A stretch of DNA of 64,000 nt from Clostridium estertheticum (GCF_026650985.1 NZ_CP086239.1:1054001-1118000), one strand, 5' to 3'; positions 36,587 to 45,682 are shown, counted from the first letter of the stretch. Numbers and translations: made by a program. The notes: generated by a model from the sequence alone, not told the origin.

Positions 36587-36617
36587 AAAATAGTACACAA
36601 AGGTAGTGTACTATTTT
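36587..36617. terminator. Bidirectional terminator
   Basis: AAAATAGTACAC and GTGTACTATTTT with a 7-base loop, between the converging PHP and desulfurase-like genes. Confidence 0.8.
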
Positions 36618-36634
36618 GATTTAAAAAATACATA

Positions 36635-37984
36635 TTAAAAGTCAAAAAGTGTCTTTTTCATATTTTCATATTTAATAATGTAATATTCTCTCCTTAAAGA
36701 AATTTGTTCTAGAGCATAAGCCAATATATCGATTTCCGCGTATGTGTTATAAAGTCCAAAACTAATTCTAACCATTCCTGGGTGATACAAATCAGGATTT
36801 TCTAAACGCTTAATTAGAAAGTCATTAGAAATACCTAGTAGCTTAACTAGGTATGGTTGGGCACAAAAACAACCACTTCTTACCGAGATGCCGCATTCAT
36901 AGGAGAGTATTTTTGCAACCAGTGCGTGATGCATTCCGCATATATTAAATGGGATTATACTAACTCTGTCAACGCACCTAGAAGTGTCGCAATATATTTT
37001 AATATTTGGTATATTTTTTATTTTATTGATAGCATAGGTCGTCAATTTCTTTTCAACACGCTCCACGTTATCCATACCAATTTTACTCAATGTCCTAATA
37101 GCCGCGGCCAAAGCTATAGATCCTATAACATTTGGTGAGCCAGCTTCATGTCTTTGTGGAGAGTCATTCCATTTTATAAAATCATGAGTGACAATATCGA
37201 CTGTTCCACCACCTACTAAATCAGGTTCACAATTATCTAAAATACTACTCGGGCCAATTAATACTCCAGTCCCAAAAGGCGCATACATTTTATGAGCAGA
37301 GAAAACCAGAAAATCTATATTACATTCTGAATTTTTACTATTCATTATAAAAGGAGCATGAGGAACTAATTGTGCTCCATCAATTAATAATTTAGAATTA
37401 AATTTATGAACTAGTTTAGCTATATCATATATAGGGTTTTTGTAGCCAGTTACATTTGAAGCACCTGTAATTGTGACTAAGCTTACATAATTATTGTACT
37501 TATTCAATTTAGACTCTAAATCATCTAAGGACAACTTCCCATCTTCATCTACAGAAATATATTCTACAATAAACTTATCTCTAAAGGGTAGGTCATTTGA
37601 GTGATGTTCCATATCTGTAGTTAATATAACATTTTTTTTATAAGGATTGTACAATAAATTGGATAGTTTATTAAGGGCTTCTGTGCAGTTTTTAACATAT
37701 ATAACTGTATTACTAGAATCGGAATTAACAAAGTTACTTACAATATTTCTAGAATCATCATATACTTTGGTAGTTAATTGGGACTTATATCCTTCGCCAC
37801 GATGAATGGAGGAATACCATGGTGCAAAATCAATAATATCTTCCATAACAGATTTAAATGGTGGTGTAGTTGCTGCATTATCAAAATTAATTGCAGTAAC
37901 CATTTTCCCAGATATAAGAGGGACCTTTTTATTTATGCCAAGTATCAAATCTCTGTAGCTTGGACTATTATCTTCACATGACAT
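36635..37984 (-). CDS. SufS/CsdA-like PLP enzyme (cysteine desulfurase-like)
   Basis: I start at ATG 37984 after GGGGAGGAG; an upstream frame extension to 38050 lacks a site. 449 residues. Aminotransferase class V fold: INFDNAATTPPF, TTDMEHHSNDLPFR, DGAQLVPHAP, the PLP lysine in FSAHKMYAPFGTG (K232) and a catalytic loop VRSGCFCAQPY (C372, C374). This is closer to group II (SufS/CsdA) than to NifS at 40358. No suf genes adjoin; it lies 90 bases downstream of hisS and is probably co-transcribed with it. The acceptor of the sulfur is unknown. Confidence 0.82.
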   Translation of the reverse strand: MSCEDNSPSYRDLILGINKKVPLISGKMVTAINFDNAATTPPFKSVMEDIIDFAPWYSSIHRGEGYKSQLTTKVYDDSRNIVSNFVNSDSSNTVIYVKNCTEALNKLSNLLYNPYKKNVILTTDMEHHSNDLPFRDKFIVEYISVDEDGKLSLDDLESKLNKYNNYVSLVTITGASNVTGYKNPIYDIAKLVHKFNSKLLIDGAQLVPHAPFIMNSKNSECNIDFLVFSAHKMYAPFGTGVLIGPSSILDNCEPDLVGGGTVDIVTHDFIKWNDSPQRHEAGSPNVIGSIALAAAIRTLSKIGMDNVERVEKKLTTYAINKIKNIPNIKIYCDTSRCVDRVSIIPFNICGMHHALVAKILSYECGISVRSGCFCAQPYLVKLLGISNDFLIKRLENPDLYHPGMVRISFGLYNTYAEIDILAYALEQISLRREYYIIKYENMKKTLFDF

Positions 37985-38074
37985 GATACTCCTCCCCGTA
38001 AAGTTATTTACAGTATATAATATTAGGATTACGAGGAAAAGGTGATACAAAATTATGATTTTGAAAAATATGAC

Positions 38075-39394
38075 TTAAATATTAACCATTTTATAAGCTT
38101 CATCTAAACTAGTAGTTTTTTGCAAACCAGTGACCATATTTTTCACTGTAACAGTTTTATTTTGTATTTCTTCATCACCTATTAAAATTGTATATGGTAT
38201 TCCTAATTTATTTGCATAACCAAGTTTCTTTACTATTTTAGTGTCCTCTAGGTAAATTTCTGTAACAATACCCTTGTCTCTTAAGGATTTTGCAAAAGAA
38301 ATTGCATAATCAATAACATTATTATCAAGTGGGATGACGAGTACTTTTGTTATACAGCTGTTTGTATCATTTTTAAAGAATCCAACTTCATTTAATTGAT
38401 AAAATAAGCGAGTTAATCCAATTGAAATCCCAACTCCTGGTAATTTTTGTTTTGTATAATATTCTGCTAAATTATCATAACGACCACCGGAACATACAGA
38501 ACCAATAGATGGGTATTCGTTTAAAAATGTTTCATAAACCGTTCCTGTGTAATAATCAAGACCTCTTGAAATTTTTAAATCAATTTTAAAATTGTTATCT
38601 GGAACCCCAAACAATTTCACATATTTTGAAACGGTTGAAAGTTCACTTACACCATCTTTAAAGGTTGAATTAGAAATATCTAAATTCTTTAAAAATAGTA
38701 GGATATCTTCGTTGCTTCCACGAGCATTAATAAACTCAAGAATTTTATCTATAACTCCCTTACTTAATCCACTAGTTAGCAATTCTTGAGTAGCTATTAC
38801 TACTCCAATTTTATCTATCTTATCAATAGTCCTTAGAACGTCAGATTTATCTTCAATACCTAAAGATTCAAAAAAACCATTTAGAATTTTTCTGTTATTT
38901 ACTTTTATGGTAAAATCCTCGAAACCGAGATTATTAAATATTGAGTAAATGATACTAGGAATTTCAGCATCATTTAAAATGCTTAAATTGTTGCTTCCAA
39001 CAATATCAATATCGCATTGATAAAATTCGCGAAAGCGCCCTTTTTGATTTCTCTCTCCTCTATATACTTTTCCAATTTGATATCTTCTAAAAGGAAAAGT
39101 TAAGGAATTAGAATTTTGAGCAACGTACCTTGCGAGAGGAACGGTTAAATCAAATCTAAGAGATAAGTCATTACTACCTTTTGAGAATCTATAGATTTGT
39201 TTTTCAGTTTCTCCACCACCTTTTGCGAGTAAAATCTCTGATTTTTCTATTACTGGAGTATCTATTGGCATAAATCCAAAACTTTCATAAGTTTTCCTTA
39301 TTGTATCTGCTAATTTGTTGAACTCAATTTGATCTGCTGGTAATAACTCCATAAAGCCAGGTAAAATTGATGGTTTTACAATTTCATTTTTCAT
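38075..39394 (-). CDS. hisS: Histidyl-tRNA synthetase
   Basis: 439 residues. Class II motif 2 RYQIGKVYRGERNQKGRFREFYQ in two parts, the histidine-binding LDYYTGTVYE, GGRYDNLAEYY, and a C-terminal anticodon domain with VLVIPLDN. Motif 1 is around FGFMPIDTPVIE. AGGAGG precedes ATG 39394. In B. subtilis hisS is next to aspS; here it is separate, leftward, with its own promoter and a terminator-like hairpin in the leader. Confidence 0.95.
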   Translation of the reverse strand: MKNEIVKPSILPGFMELLPADQIEFNKLADTIRKTYESFGFMPIDTPVIEKSEILLAKGGGETEKQIYRFSKGSNDLSLRFDLTVPLARYVAQNSNSLTFPFRRYQIGKVYRGERNQKGRFREFYQCDIDIVGSNNLSILNDAEIPSIIYSIFNNLGFEDFTIKVNNRKILNGFFESLGIEDKSDVLRTIDKIDKIGVVIATQELLTSGLSKGVIDKILEFINARGSNEDILLFLKNLDISNSTFKDGVSELSTVSKYVKLFGVPDNNFKIDLKISRGLDYYTGTVYETFLNEYPSIGSVCSGGRYDNLAEYYTKQKLPGVGISIGLTRLFYQLNEVGFFKNDTNSCITKVLVIPLDNNVIDYAISFAKSLRDKGIVTEIYLEDTKIVKKLGYANKLGIPYTILIGDEEIQNKTVTVKNMVTGLQKTTSLDEAYKMVNI

Positions 39395-39411
39395 TATTAG
39401 TACCTCCTATA

Positions 39412-39453
39412 AAAACATAAAAAACCCGACATAAGTGTTGTACTTACATGGGT
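39412..39453 (-). promoter_or_regulatory. Terminator-like hairpin in the hisS leader
   Basis: On the minus strand ACCCATGTAAGT (39453-39442) pairs imperfectly with ACTTATGTCGGGT (39436-39424), followed by TTTTTTATGTTTTTAT. It ends 15-20 bases before the hisS start and within the transcript predicted from 39479-39507. That is the position of an attenuator. No T-box signature (GGGTGGNACCGCG) is present. Confidence 0.55.
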
Positions 39454-39478
39454 GATCATCCGCTAAAGTGCTTGTTAA

Positions 39479-39507
39479 ATTATACTATATATAATTGAAT
39501 ACTTCAA
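39479..39507 (-). promoter_or_regulatory. SigA promoter of hisS
   Basis: Read leftward: TTGAAG (39507-39502), a 17-base spacer, TATAAT (39484-39479). Leader about 80 bases. Confidence 0.65.
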
Positions 39508-39578
39508 GGATGAATATAAATTTAGTTTTTGTGTTATTTTAATAATTTTATGATTATGTAATATCGAGTATTATGGAC

Positions 39579-39614
39579 ATATTATCTGATTATTAGTGGA
39601 TAATCAGATAATAT
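39579..39614. repeat. 15-base perfect inverted repeat between hisS and iscR
   Basis: ATATTATCTGATTAT (39579-39593), loop TAGTGG, ATAATCAGATAATAT (39600-39614). It lies between two divergent promoters, 72 bases behind the hisS -35 and 45 bases before the iscR -35. No T run favours either strand, so an operator is at least as likely as a terminator. Confidence 0.7.
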
Positions 39615-39658
39615 GGGTTATGGATAGATATAATAAAAGAAAATACTTAAATTTATAG

Positions 39659-39687
39659 TTGACAAGAATACTAGGATTTGATATTAT
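39659..39687 (+). promoter_or_regulatory. SigA promoter of the iscR-nifS-nifU-mnmA operon
   Basis: TTGACA (39659-39664), a 17-base spacer, TATTAT (39682-39687). The leader to iscR is about 230 bases. Confidence 0.7.
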
Positions 39688-39692
39688 GAATT

Positions 39693-39906
39693 TAGAAAGT
39701 GTAGTAAAACACTCTACTTTAATAATAACTCATAAGGAAAGATTCACTATTATAAGCAGTTATTACATACTTAAACAGAGTGAAAACTTTAGGAGTGTAA
39801 ATTTCCTTATGAATTTGTTAATGCTTCACCACCTGCGATGATAAATAACACCTTAGGTGATGATTGATAGCACTTAAGGTGTTAATAAATAGCTGCGCAG
39901 ATGATG
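39693..39906 (+). promoter_or_regulatory. Structured leader of the iscR operon
   Basis: Two long-range complementary pairs are visible. CATAAGGAAA (39731-39740) is exactly complementary to TTTCCTTATG (39802-39811). AACACCTTA (39847-39855) is complementary to TAAGGTGTT (39875-39883). A short AGTGT/ACACT hairpin opens the leader. No T-box or other known class is recognised, and no supported gene lies inside. Confidence 0.45.
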
Positions 39907-39924
39907 ATAAAAAGGAGTGATTAA

Positions 39925-40365
39925 ATGAAATTATCTACGAAGGGAAGATATGGAGTTAAAGCCATGGTAGATTTAGCGATAAATTATGGAGAACAACCTG
40001 TATCTATAAAGAGTATATCTGAAAGACAAGGTATATCTGAATATTATTTAGAACAATTATTTTCATCACTTCGAAAAGCCAAGCTTATTAAAAGTGTAAG
40101 AGGATCCCAGGGTGGATATTTACTCAATAGACCGCCTGCGGAAATAACTATTTATGATATTATTAATGTACTTGAGGGACCGATAGAAATTTCAACTTGT
40201 CTTCATGATGAAGAATGCACTAATATTGATTGTTGTGCCACTCGGCCATTATGGAAAAAAATTAAAAATAGTATAGATAGTGTAACTACTTCTATAAATT
40301 TAAAAGATATTGTATCTGATTATAACGAAATGACATTAATTAAAGGAGTGAAGGATAATGAATAA
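39925..40365 (+). CDS. iscR: Rrf2-family regulator IscR-like
   Basis: 146 residues. The winged helix starts [16 protein letters not shown], recognition region [16 protein letters not shown], wing GSQGGYLL. Three cysteines at C92, C98 and C104 match the 2Fe-2S ligand spacing of IscR, with an extra C103. It heads the Fe-S/thiolation operon and overlaps nifS by 8 bases. Feedback control of the operon by cluster supply is the family expectation. AAAGGAG precedes ATG 39925. Confidence 0.92.
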   Translation: MKLSTKGRYGVKAMVDLAINYGEQPVSIKSISERQGISEYYLEQLFSSLRKAKLIKSVRGSQGGYLLNRPPAEITIYDIINVLEGPIEISTCLHDEECTNIDCCATRPLWKKIKNSIDSVTTSINLKDIVSDYNEMTLIKGVKDNE

Positions 40366-41542
40366 ATCAATTTACATGGATCATGCTGCAACAACATATG
40401 TTAAACCAGAAGTTATGGAAGAAATGCTTCCGTATTTTACAGAATATTTTGGAAATCCATCTTCAATTTACACTTTGGCGAGGGAAACTAAAAAGGCAAT
40501 TGATATTGGTCGTGACAAGGTAGCAAAAGCGATAAATGCTGATTCAAGCGAAATATTTTTTACAAGTGGTGGTTCAGAAGCAGATAATTGGGCTATAAAG
40601 GGTATAGCTTCTGCTTATAAGAAAAAAGGAAATCATATAATTACTACAGTAATTGAACATCATGCAGTACTTCATACCTGTGAATATTTAGCGAAAAATG
40701 GATTTGATATTACATATTTACCGGTAGATGAATATGGATTTATTAATATTAAAGATCTAGAAAATGCAATTACTGACAAAACAATTTTGGTATCGGTAAT
40801 GTTTGCTAATAATGAGATTGGTACAATAGAACCAATAAAAGAAATAGGAGCATTATGTAGAAGTAAAAAAATACTTTTCCATACAGATGCAGTTCAAGCC
40901 GTTGGACACATACCAGTTGATGTGAAAGATATGAATATAGATTTATTATCACTTGCTGGTCATAAATTTTACGGACCAAAAGGCATAGGAGCTTTATATA
41001 TACGAAAAGGTATTAAAATAGAAAATTTAATACATGGTGGTGGTCAAGAAAGAAATAAAAGAGCTGGTACTGAAAATGTAGCTAGCGTAGTTGGAATTGG
41101 TAAAGCTCTAGAACTAGCAGTTGAGAACATGGAAGAGAATAATAAAAAATTAGTTATTTTAAGAGATAAACTTATGAATGGATTATTAAAAGTACCTTTC
41201 ACAAGGCTTAATGGACCAATAGGAGAAAAAAGACTTCCAGGAAACTCTAATATTAGTTTTAGATTTGTTGAAGGTGAATCCATATTGTTAATGCTCGATG
41301 CAAAGGGTATCGCAGCATCAAGTGGAAGTGCATGTACATCTGGGTCTTTAGATCCATCTCACGTGCTCCTTGCAATTGGCCTTATTCATGAAATAGCTCA
41401 TGGATCACTTAGATTAACTTTAGGCGATGCTACCACTGAGGAAGAAGTAGATTATGTATTAGAAACAGTTCCAAAAGTTATACAAAGATTAAGAGATATG
41501 TCACCATTATATGATGACTACTTAAAGAAGGGGGAAAAATAA
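40358..41542 (+). CDS. nifS: Cysteine desulfurase NifS/IscS type
   Basis: 394 residues. [44 protein letters not shown] lysine K203 in [16 protein letters not shown], and the catalytic loop [10 protein letters not shown] with C326. It moves sulfur from cysteine to partners: NifU for clusters and MnmA for tRNA, both encoded directly downstream. Group I enzyme with a short mobile loop typical of Firmicutes. Confidence 0.96.
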   Translation: MNKSIYMDHAATTYVKPEVMEEMLPYFTEYFGNPSSIYTLARETKKAIDIGRDKVAKAINADSSEIFFTSGGSEADNWAIKGIASAYKKKGNHIITTVIEHHAVLHTCEYLAKNGFDITYLPVDEYGFINIKDLENAITDKTILVSVMFANNEIGTIEPIKEIGALCRSKKILFHTDAVQAVGHIPVDVKDMNIDLLSLAGHKFYGPKGIGALYIRKGIKIENLIHGGGQERNKRAGTENVASVVGIGKALELAVENMEENNKKLVILRDKLMNGLLKVPFTRLNGPIGEKRLPGNSNISFRFVEGESILLMLDAKGIAASSGSACTSGSLDPSHVLLAIGLIHEIAHGSLRLTLGDATTEEEVDYVLETVPKVIQRLRDMSPLYDDYLKKGEK

Positions 41543-41543
41543 T

Positions 41544-41972
41544 ATGGATTACAGTGCAAAAGTTATGGACCATTTTACTAATCCAAGAAATGTAGGAGAA
41601 ATTGAAAATGCTAGTGGTATAGGTGAAGTTGGTAACGCTAAATGTGGAGATATTATGAAAGTTTATTTAAAAGTTGAAGATAATATAGTAGTAGATGCAA
41701 AATTTAAAACCTTTGGTTGTGGATCAGCTATAGCTTCTTCAAGTATGGCAACAGAACTTATTAAAGGTAAATCTATAGATGATGCATGGACATTAACAAA
41801 TAAAGCTGTAGCTGAAGCTCTAGATGGACTTCCAGCAATAAAAATGCATTGCTCGGTACTAGCTGAAGAAGCAATTCATATGGCAATAAATGATTATAGA
41901 AAAAAAGCTGGTCTAGAGGAATTTGATTATGAAGAACACGATGACATACATGGTGAAATACCAGAAGAATAG
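41544..41972 (+). CDS. nifU: Iron-sulfur cluster scaffold NifU (IscU-type)
   Basis: 142 residues. The three cluster cysteines are in NAKCGDIM, TFGCGSAIASSS and MHCSVLAEEA. An acidic tail (about 125-142) is longer than in the second copy at 43223. It assembles clusters from NifS sulfur. GGGGGAAAAAT precedes the ATG one base after the nifS stop. Confidence 0.95.
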   Translation: MDYSAKVMDHFTNPRNVGEIENASGIGEVGNAKCGDIMKVYLKVEDNIVVDAKFKTFGCGSAIASSSMATELIKGKSIDDAWTLTNKAVAEALDGLPAIKMHCSVLAEEAIHMAINDYRKKAGLEEFDYEEHDDIHGEIPEE

Positions 41973-41982
41973 GTGATTTTAA

Positions 41983-43059
41983 ATGAAGAAAAAAGTAGTT
42001 ATTGGAATGAGTGGTGGAGTAGATAGCTCTGTAGCGGCATATCTTTTGCAAGAGCAAGGTTATGAGGTTATAGGAATTATGATGAAGCTCTCACCAGATA
42101 ATCCAGATTATGAGGAAAATGAAGGCGGATGTTGTTCTATATCAGCTGCAAATGATGCAAGGCGTGTTGCTGATGTGTTAGATATACCATTTTATGTTAT
42201 GAATTTTAAAGATGTTTTTAAAAAAAATGTTATTGATAATTTTATTGATGAATATATGGAAGGTAGAACTCCCAACCCTTGTATTGTATGCAATAGGACT
42301 ATTAAATTCGATGAATTTTTAAGAAAAGCGAGAGCACTTGGTGCTGATTATATAGCTACAGGGCATTATGCTAAAATCGAAAAACAAGATGATAGGTACG
42401 TGCTTAAAAATGCAGAAGATAATAAGAAAGATCAAACATATGCTTTATATGGTTTAACGCAAGATCAACTAAGCCGTACTCTAATGCCTTGTGGAGAATA
42501 TACTAAACCAGAAATACGAAAGATTGCAGAGAAAATTGGTCTTGAAGTTTTTAAAAAAAGGGATAGCCAAGAAATCTGTTTTATACCTGATAATGACCAT
42601 GGAAATTATATTAAAAAATATAGTGGCAGGGTTATAAAACCAGGAGACTTTGTTGATAAGCAAGGAGTAGTTATAGGGAAACACAAGGGAATAGTGTATT
42701 ATACTATAGGACAAAGAAAAGGACTGGGCATTGCTCTAGGAAAACCTGTATTTGTTAATGATATTAATCCTATTACTAATCAAGTAATAGTAGGTGATGA
42801 AGAAGATATCTTTAAAACTGGGCTCATAGCTAAAGATTTGAATTTTATTCTTTTTGATAAATTAACCTCAAATTTGAAAGTTACAGCTAAAATTAGATAC
42901 TCGGCAATTCCACAATCGGCTACTTTAATTCCTATGGAAAATAATAGAGTAAAGGTTGTTTTTGATGAGAAACAAAGAGCTGTAACCAAAGGTCAATCGG
43001 TAGTTTTCTATTTAGAAAACTTAGTAGTTGGCGGAGGAATAATAGAGAAAATTTTATAA
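41983..43059 (+). CDS. mnmA: tRNA-specific 2-thiouridylase
   Basis: 358 residues. PP-loop [15 protein letters not shown], catalytic Cys in [13 protein letters not shown] and second Cys in SQEICFIPD, plus [17 protein letters not shown]. It thiolates U34 of Lys, Glu and Gln tRNAs with sulfur from NifS. It is the last gene of the operon, followed by a strong terminator. Confidence 0.96.
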   Translation: MKKKVVIGMSGGVDSSVAAYLLQEQGYEVIGIMMKLSPDNPDYEENEGGCCSISAANDARRVADVLDIPFYVMNFKDVFKKNVIDNFIDEYMEGRTPNPCIVCNRTIKFDEFLRKARALGADYIATGHYAKIEKQDDRYVLKNAEDNKKDQTYALYGLTQDQLSRTLMPCGEYTKPEIRKIAEKIGLEVFKKRDSQEICFIPDNDHGNYIKKYSGRVIKPGDFVDKQGVVIGKHKGIVYYTIGQRKGLGIALGKPVFVNDINPITNQVIVGDEEDIFKTGLIAKDLNFILFDKLTSNLKVTAKIRYSAIPQSATLIPMENNRVKVVFDEKQRAVTKGQSVVFYLENLVVGGGIIEKIL

Positions 43060-43097
43060 ATTCAATATAAATATTGCTACTTTAGTGAATGATTATA

Positions 43098-43142
43098 GCA
43101 GAGGGATATCTAGTTAAAAACTAGATATCCCTCTGCGTTTAT
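43098..43142 (+). terminator. Terminator of the iscR-mnmA operon
   Basis: GCAGAGGGATATCTAG (43098-43113) pairs perfectly with CTAGATATCCCTCTGC (43121-43136), followed by GTTTA. Confidence 0.85.
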
Positions 43143-43222
43143 AAAAAATAATAGTTAATAGTATAAAGTAACGATTAGGATGCTGTTATCAACAATTTTA
43201 TTGAGAGGAAAGGAGTAATACT

Positions 43223-43606
43223 ATGGAATATAGTGATAAGGTTATGGAGCATTTTTATAGTCCAAGAAATATGGGTGTATTAGGTGATGCTAATGGTATT
43301 GGAGAAGCAGGAGACCCTAATTGCGGAGACATAATGAAAATCTATATTAAGGTAAAGGATAATATAATAATCAACGTTAAATTCAAGGCGTTTGGTTGCG
43401 GCTCAGCTATAGCATCGTCGAGTATTGCGACAGAACTTATAAAAGGAAAAACTTTAGAAGAGGCTTGGAAATTAACCAACAAGTCAGTTATTGAGGCTTT
43501 AGAGGGTTTACCCGTTGTGAAAGAGCATTGCTCTGTACTCGCAGAGCAAACTATACATAATGCAATAAATAATTATAGAGAGTCACAAAATCTGAAGCTT
43601 TGGTAG
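43223..43606 (+). CDS. Second NifU/IscU-type scaffold protein
   Basis: 127 residues, clearly similar to the first NifU along its whole length, with the three cysteines kept (DPNCGDIM, AFGCGSAIASSS, EHCSVLAEQ). It lacks the acidic tail. It is a separate unit between the mnmA terminator and its own hairpin, with AAAGGAG before ATG 43223. A recent-looking paralogue; it may serve other targets or conditions. Confidence 0.92.
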   Translation: MEYSDKVMEHFYSPRNMGVLGDANGIGEAGDPNCGDIMKIYIKVKDNIIINVKFKAFGCGSAIASSSIATELIKGKTLEEAWKLTNKSVIEALEGLPVVKEHCSVLAEQTIHNAINNYRESQNLKLW

Positions 43607-43619
43607 TATAATTCTAAAT

Positions 43620-43668
43620 AAAAATAGAACTACATTGATTAGTACTCAATGTAGTTCTATTTTTATTT
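43620..43668 (+). terminator. Terminator of the second nifU
   Basis: AAAATAGAACTACATTGA and TCAATGTAGTTCTATTTT with a 7-base loop, then TTATTTAATT. Confidence 0.85.
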
Positions 43669-43793
43669 AATTATTTGAGTAAGTATAAATACTATTTTAA
43701 TCATTTATATTTATTTTATGTAATATTTTTTATACTAATTGGAAAAGATAAGTATAAGAAAAACAATTAAATTATTTTGATATAGGAGATAAT

Positions 43794-44303
43794 ATGTTTA
43801 AAAGTAAAGATTTTATATTTATGAATGTTGTGAGTGTGGATGGTAAAAAAATTGGATTTATTAAAGACTTATTAATAGATTTTAATAAAGGTAAAGTAAT
43901 TGGATTTCTAATATCCCCATACAATTTTTTTCAAAAAAATCTGAGTGTACTAAAAGAAGACATCATATACTTTAATAAAGATATGGTGGTTAAAAAAGTA
44001 GAAAAAAGTACACATTTATGCTTACATAGTTTTATTAGTATGGATGTAATAGATATATGCAGAAATGTATTGGGCATGGTGGAGGATATTACCTTTACAG
44101 GCAACAATTTTATAATAAAAGGGGTTATAGTATCTTCAGGATTTATTACAAATTTGCTTCGTGGGAAAAGAATAATATTAATAAATGAATTAATACTTGG
44201 TGAAGAAAATATTCTTTATATTCCAAATCACGATCAATATTGTTTTAAAAGTATGCCTCATAACTTTTTTGTACAGGGGAAATTAAATGAAAAAAATCAA
44301 TAA
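43794..44303 (+). CDS. PRC-barrel domain protein
   Basis: 169 residues containing two PRC-barrel-like repeats: VVSVDGKKIGFIKDLLIDFNKGKVIGFL (about 12-39) and a second near MVEDITFTGNNFIIKGVIV. There is no signal peptide. The family often binds RNA, ribosome factors or membranes; function here is unknown. It overlaps the following AI-2E permease gene by 17 bases, so the two are translationally linked. TAGGAGA precedes the ATG. Confidence 0.82.
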   Translation: MFKSKDFIFMNVVSVDGKKIGFIKDLLIDFNKGKVIGFLISPYNFFQKNLSVLKEDIIYFNKDMVVKKVEKSTHLCLHSFISMDVIDICRNVLGMVEDITFTGNNFIIKGVIVSSGFITNLLRGKRIILINELILGEENILYIPNHDQYCFKSMPHNFFVQGKLNEKNQ

Positions 44304-45315
44304 AAAGAGGCTAGTTGTATGCGTTGTAAGCATTGTTATATTAATAGTAACAATCGCTATAGCTATAAGAATACCAATTATTAAACAATTACTAAATTTA
44401 ATATTTATATCGTTTATTATAGCGTATGGTCTAAAACCATTATATATGCTTTTAATTAGAAGAGGGGTAAATAAAAAGGCAGCATCTGCTTTAATAGTAG
44501 TTGGGCTATTAGTTTTAATATTACTAATATTTATAGTGGTGATACCATCAATATTTAGAGAAAGTTTATCTATAAAAAAAGTAATAAACGATTTGGGGAG
44601 TTATTTAATCAATGCGAAAACAAAAATAAAGGTATTGAGTACGAATAAAATTATGGATAGTATTATAAACACTATATATTATAAATCTAATGCACAAATT
44701 CTTTTAATATTTAATAAGTTACTTGATTTTATCATGGGGCTTGGGGAGAATATATTAACTTATATGGTTTCGCCTTTAATAATATATTACTTTTTATGTG
44801 ATAGTGAAAACATGATAAATAAGACACTTATAATTTTCCCACCAGAGAGCAGGAATATAATAAAAAAAATTATAGATGATATTGATAAGGTACTAGGTAG
44901 ATATATTATGAGTCAGCTTATTTTATGTGGAATTATAACTATTGCTACTTTTTTAATCTTAATGTTTATGAAAGTTGATTTTCCATTAATATTAGCTTTG
45001 ATAAATGGTATTTTTAACATAATACCATATTTTGGTCCTATATTTGGACTAATACCTATAATTTTGATTGCACTACTAGAATCTCCCAAAATAGCGTTAT
45101 ACACAACTATATGGATATTTGCACTTCAACAAATTGAAGGAAGTTTATTATCACCAAAAATAATTGGAGAAAGCATAAGTATGCATCCATTGACGGTAAT
45201 ATTATTATTAATGATAGGTGGAGCAGTTGGAGGAATATTAGGTATGATAGTTGCAGTACCACTAGGAGTAGTAATTAAAGTTATATACGAGGACTTAAAT
45301 TATTATTTATTTTAG
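44287..45315 (+). CDS. AI-2E-family membrane transporter
   Basis: 342 residues with the same layout as the permease at 10141: early membrane segments (10-30, 35-52, 65-90), a soluble domain (90-150), then hydrophobic segments with FPLILALINGIFNIIPYFGPIFGLIPI and the terminal GGILGMIVAVPLGVVIKV. In B. subtilis a homologue (yrrI) also sits next to alaS. Substrate not known. AGGGGAAA precedes ATG 44287 inside the PRC gene. Confidence 0.87.
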   Translation: MKKINKKRLVVCVVSIVILIVTIAIAIRIPIIKQLLNLIFISFIIAYGLKPLYMLLIRRGVNKKAASALIVVGLLVLILLIFIVVIPSIFRESLSIKKVINDLGSYLINAKTKIKVLSTNKIMDSIINTIYYKSNAQILLIFNKLLDFIMGLGENILTYMVSPLIIYYFLCDSENMINKTLIIFPPESRNIIKKIIDDIDKVLGRYIMSQLILCGIITIATFLILMFMKVDFPLILALINGIFNIIPYFGPIFGLIPIILIALLESPKIALYTTIWIFALQQIEGSLLSPKIIGESISMHPLTVILLLMIGGAVGGILGMIVAVPLGVVIKVIYEDLNYYLF

Positions 45316-45338
45316 ATGTTGTAATTAATTCTTAAATA

Positions 45339-45367
45339 TTGACAAGAAATAGATTATTACTTATAAT
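45339..45367 (+). promoter_or_regulatory. SigA promoter of alaS
   Basis: TTGACA (45339-45344), a 17-base spacer, TATAAT (45362-45367): a consensus promoter in front of the T-box leader. Confidence 0.85.
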
Positions 45368-45429
45368 TTATATATAATAAGATATTTAGTTAAAATATGT
45401 TTTAATGAATAATTAAAGTTAATATTAGG

Positions 45430-45640
45430 TAATGATGAGAGTTAGTAAATATATGGAGTCATTTAGAGAGGAAGTGGGTGGTGAAAACTTCTTGATGGGT
45501 ATATTGAAGCTATCTTTGAACCTGTTTTTATTGAGAGATATCGCTATATAGTTAATTTTATTAATTATATAGCGATATAATTAGGGTGGTAACGCGGAAA
45601 ACTTTCGTCCCTTGTTTTAGGGAAGTGAAGGTTTTTTTGT
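45430..45640 (+). promoter_or_regulatory. Alanine T-box leader of alaS
   Basis: The T-box signature AGGGTGGTAACGCGG is at 45583-45597, followed by a terminator hairpin built on CTTTCGTCCC/GGGAAGTGAAGG and a run of seven T. A probable specifier codon GCT (Ala) lies at 45509-45511 in TTGAAGCTATC. A strong stem with TATCGCTATAT/ATATAGCGATA arms (about 45540-45577) separates them. Uncharged tRNA-Ala should favour read-through into alaS. Confidence 0.92.
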
Positions 45641-45682
45641 ATTATAAAAATTCATGAATTTTAAATAAACGGAGGAGATATT

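Noticed and set aside
39659-39841. Possible 60-residue protein between hisS and iscR
   Set aside because: Its start codon is the -35 hexamer of a good promoter, there is no ribosome binding site, and complementary leader arms run through it.
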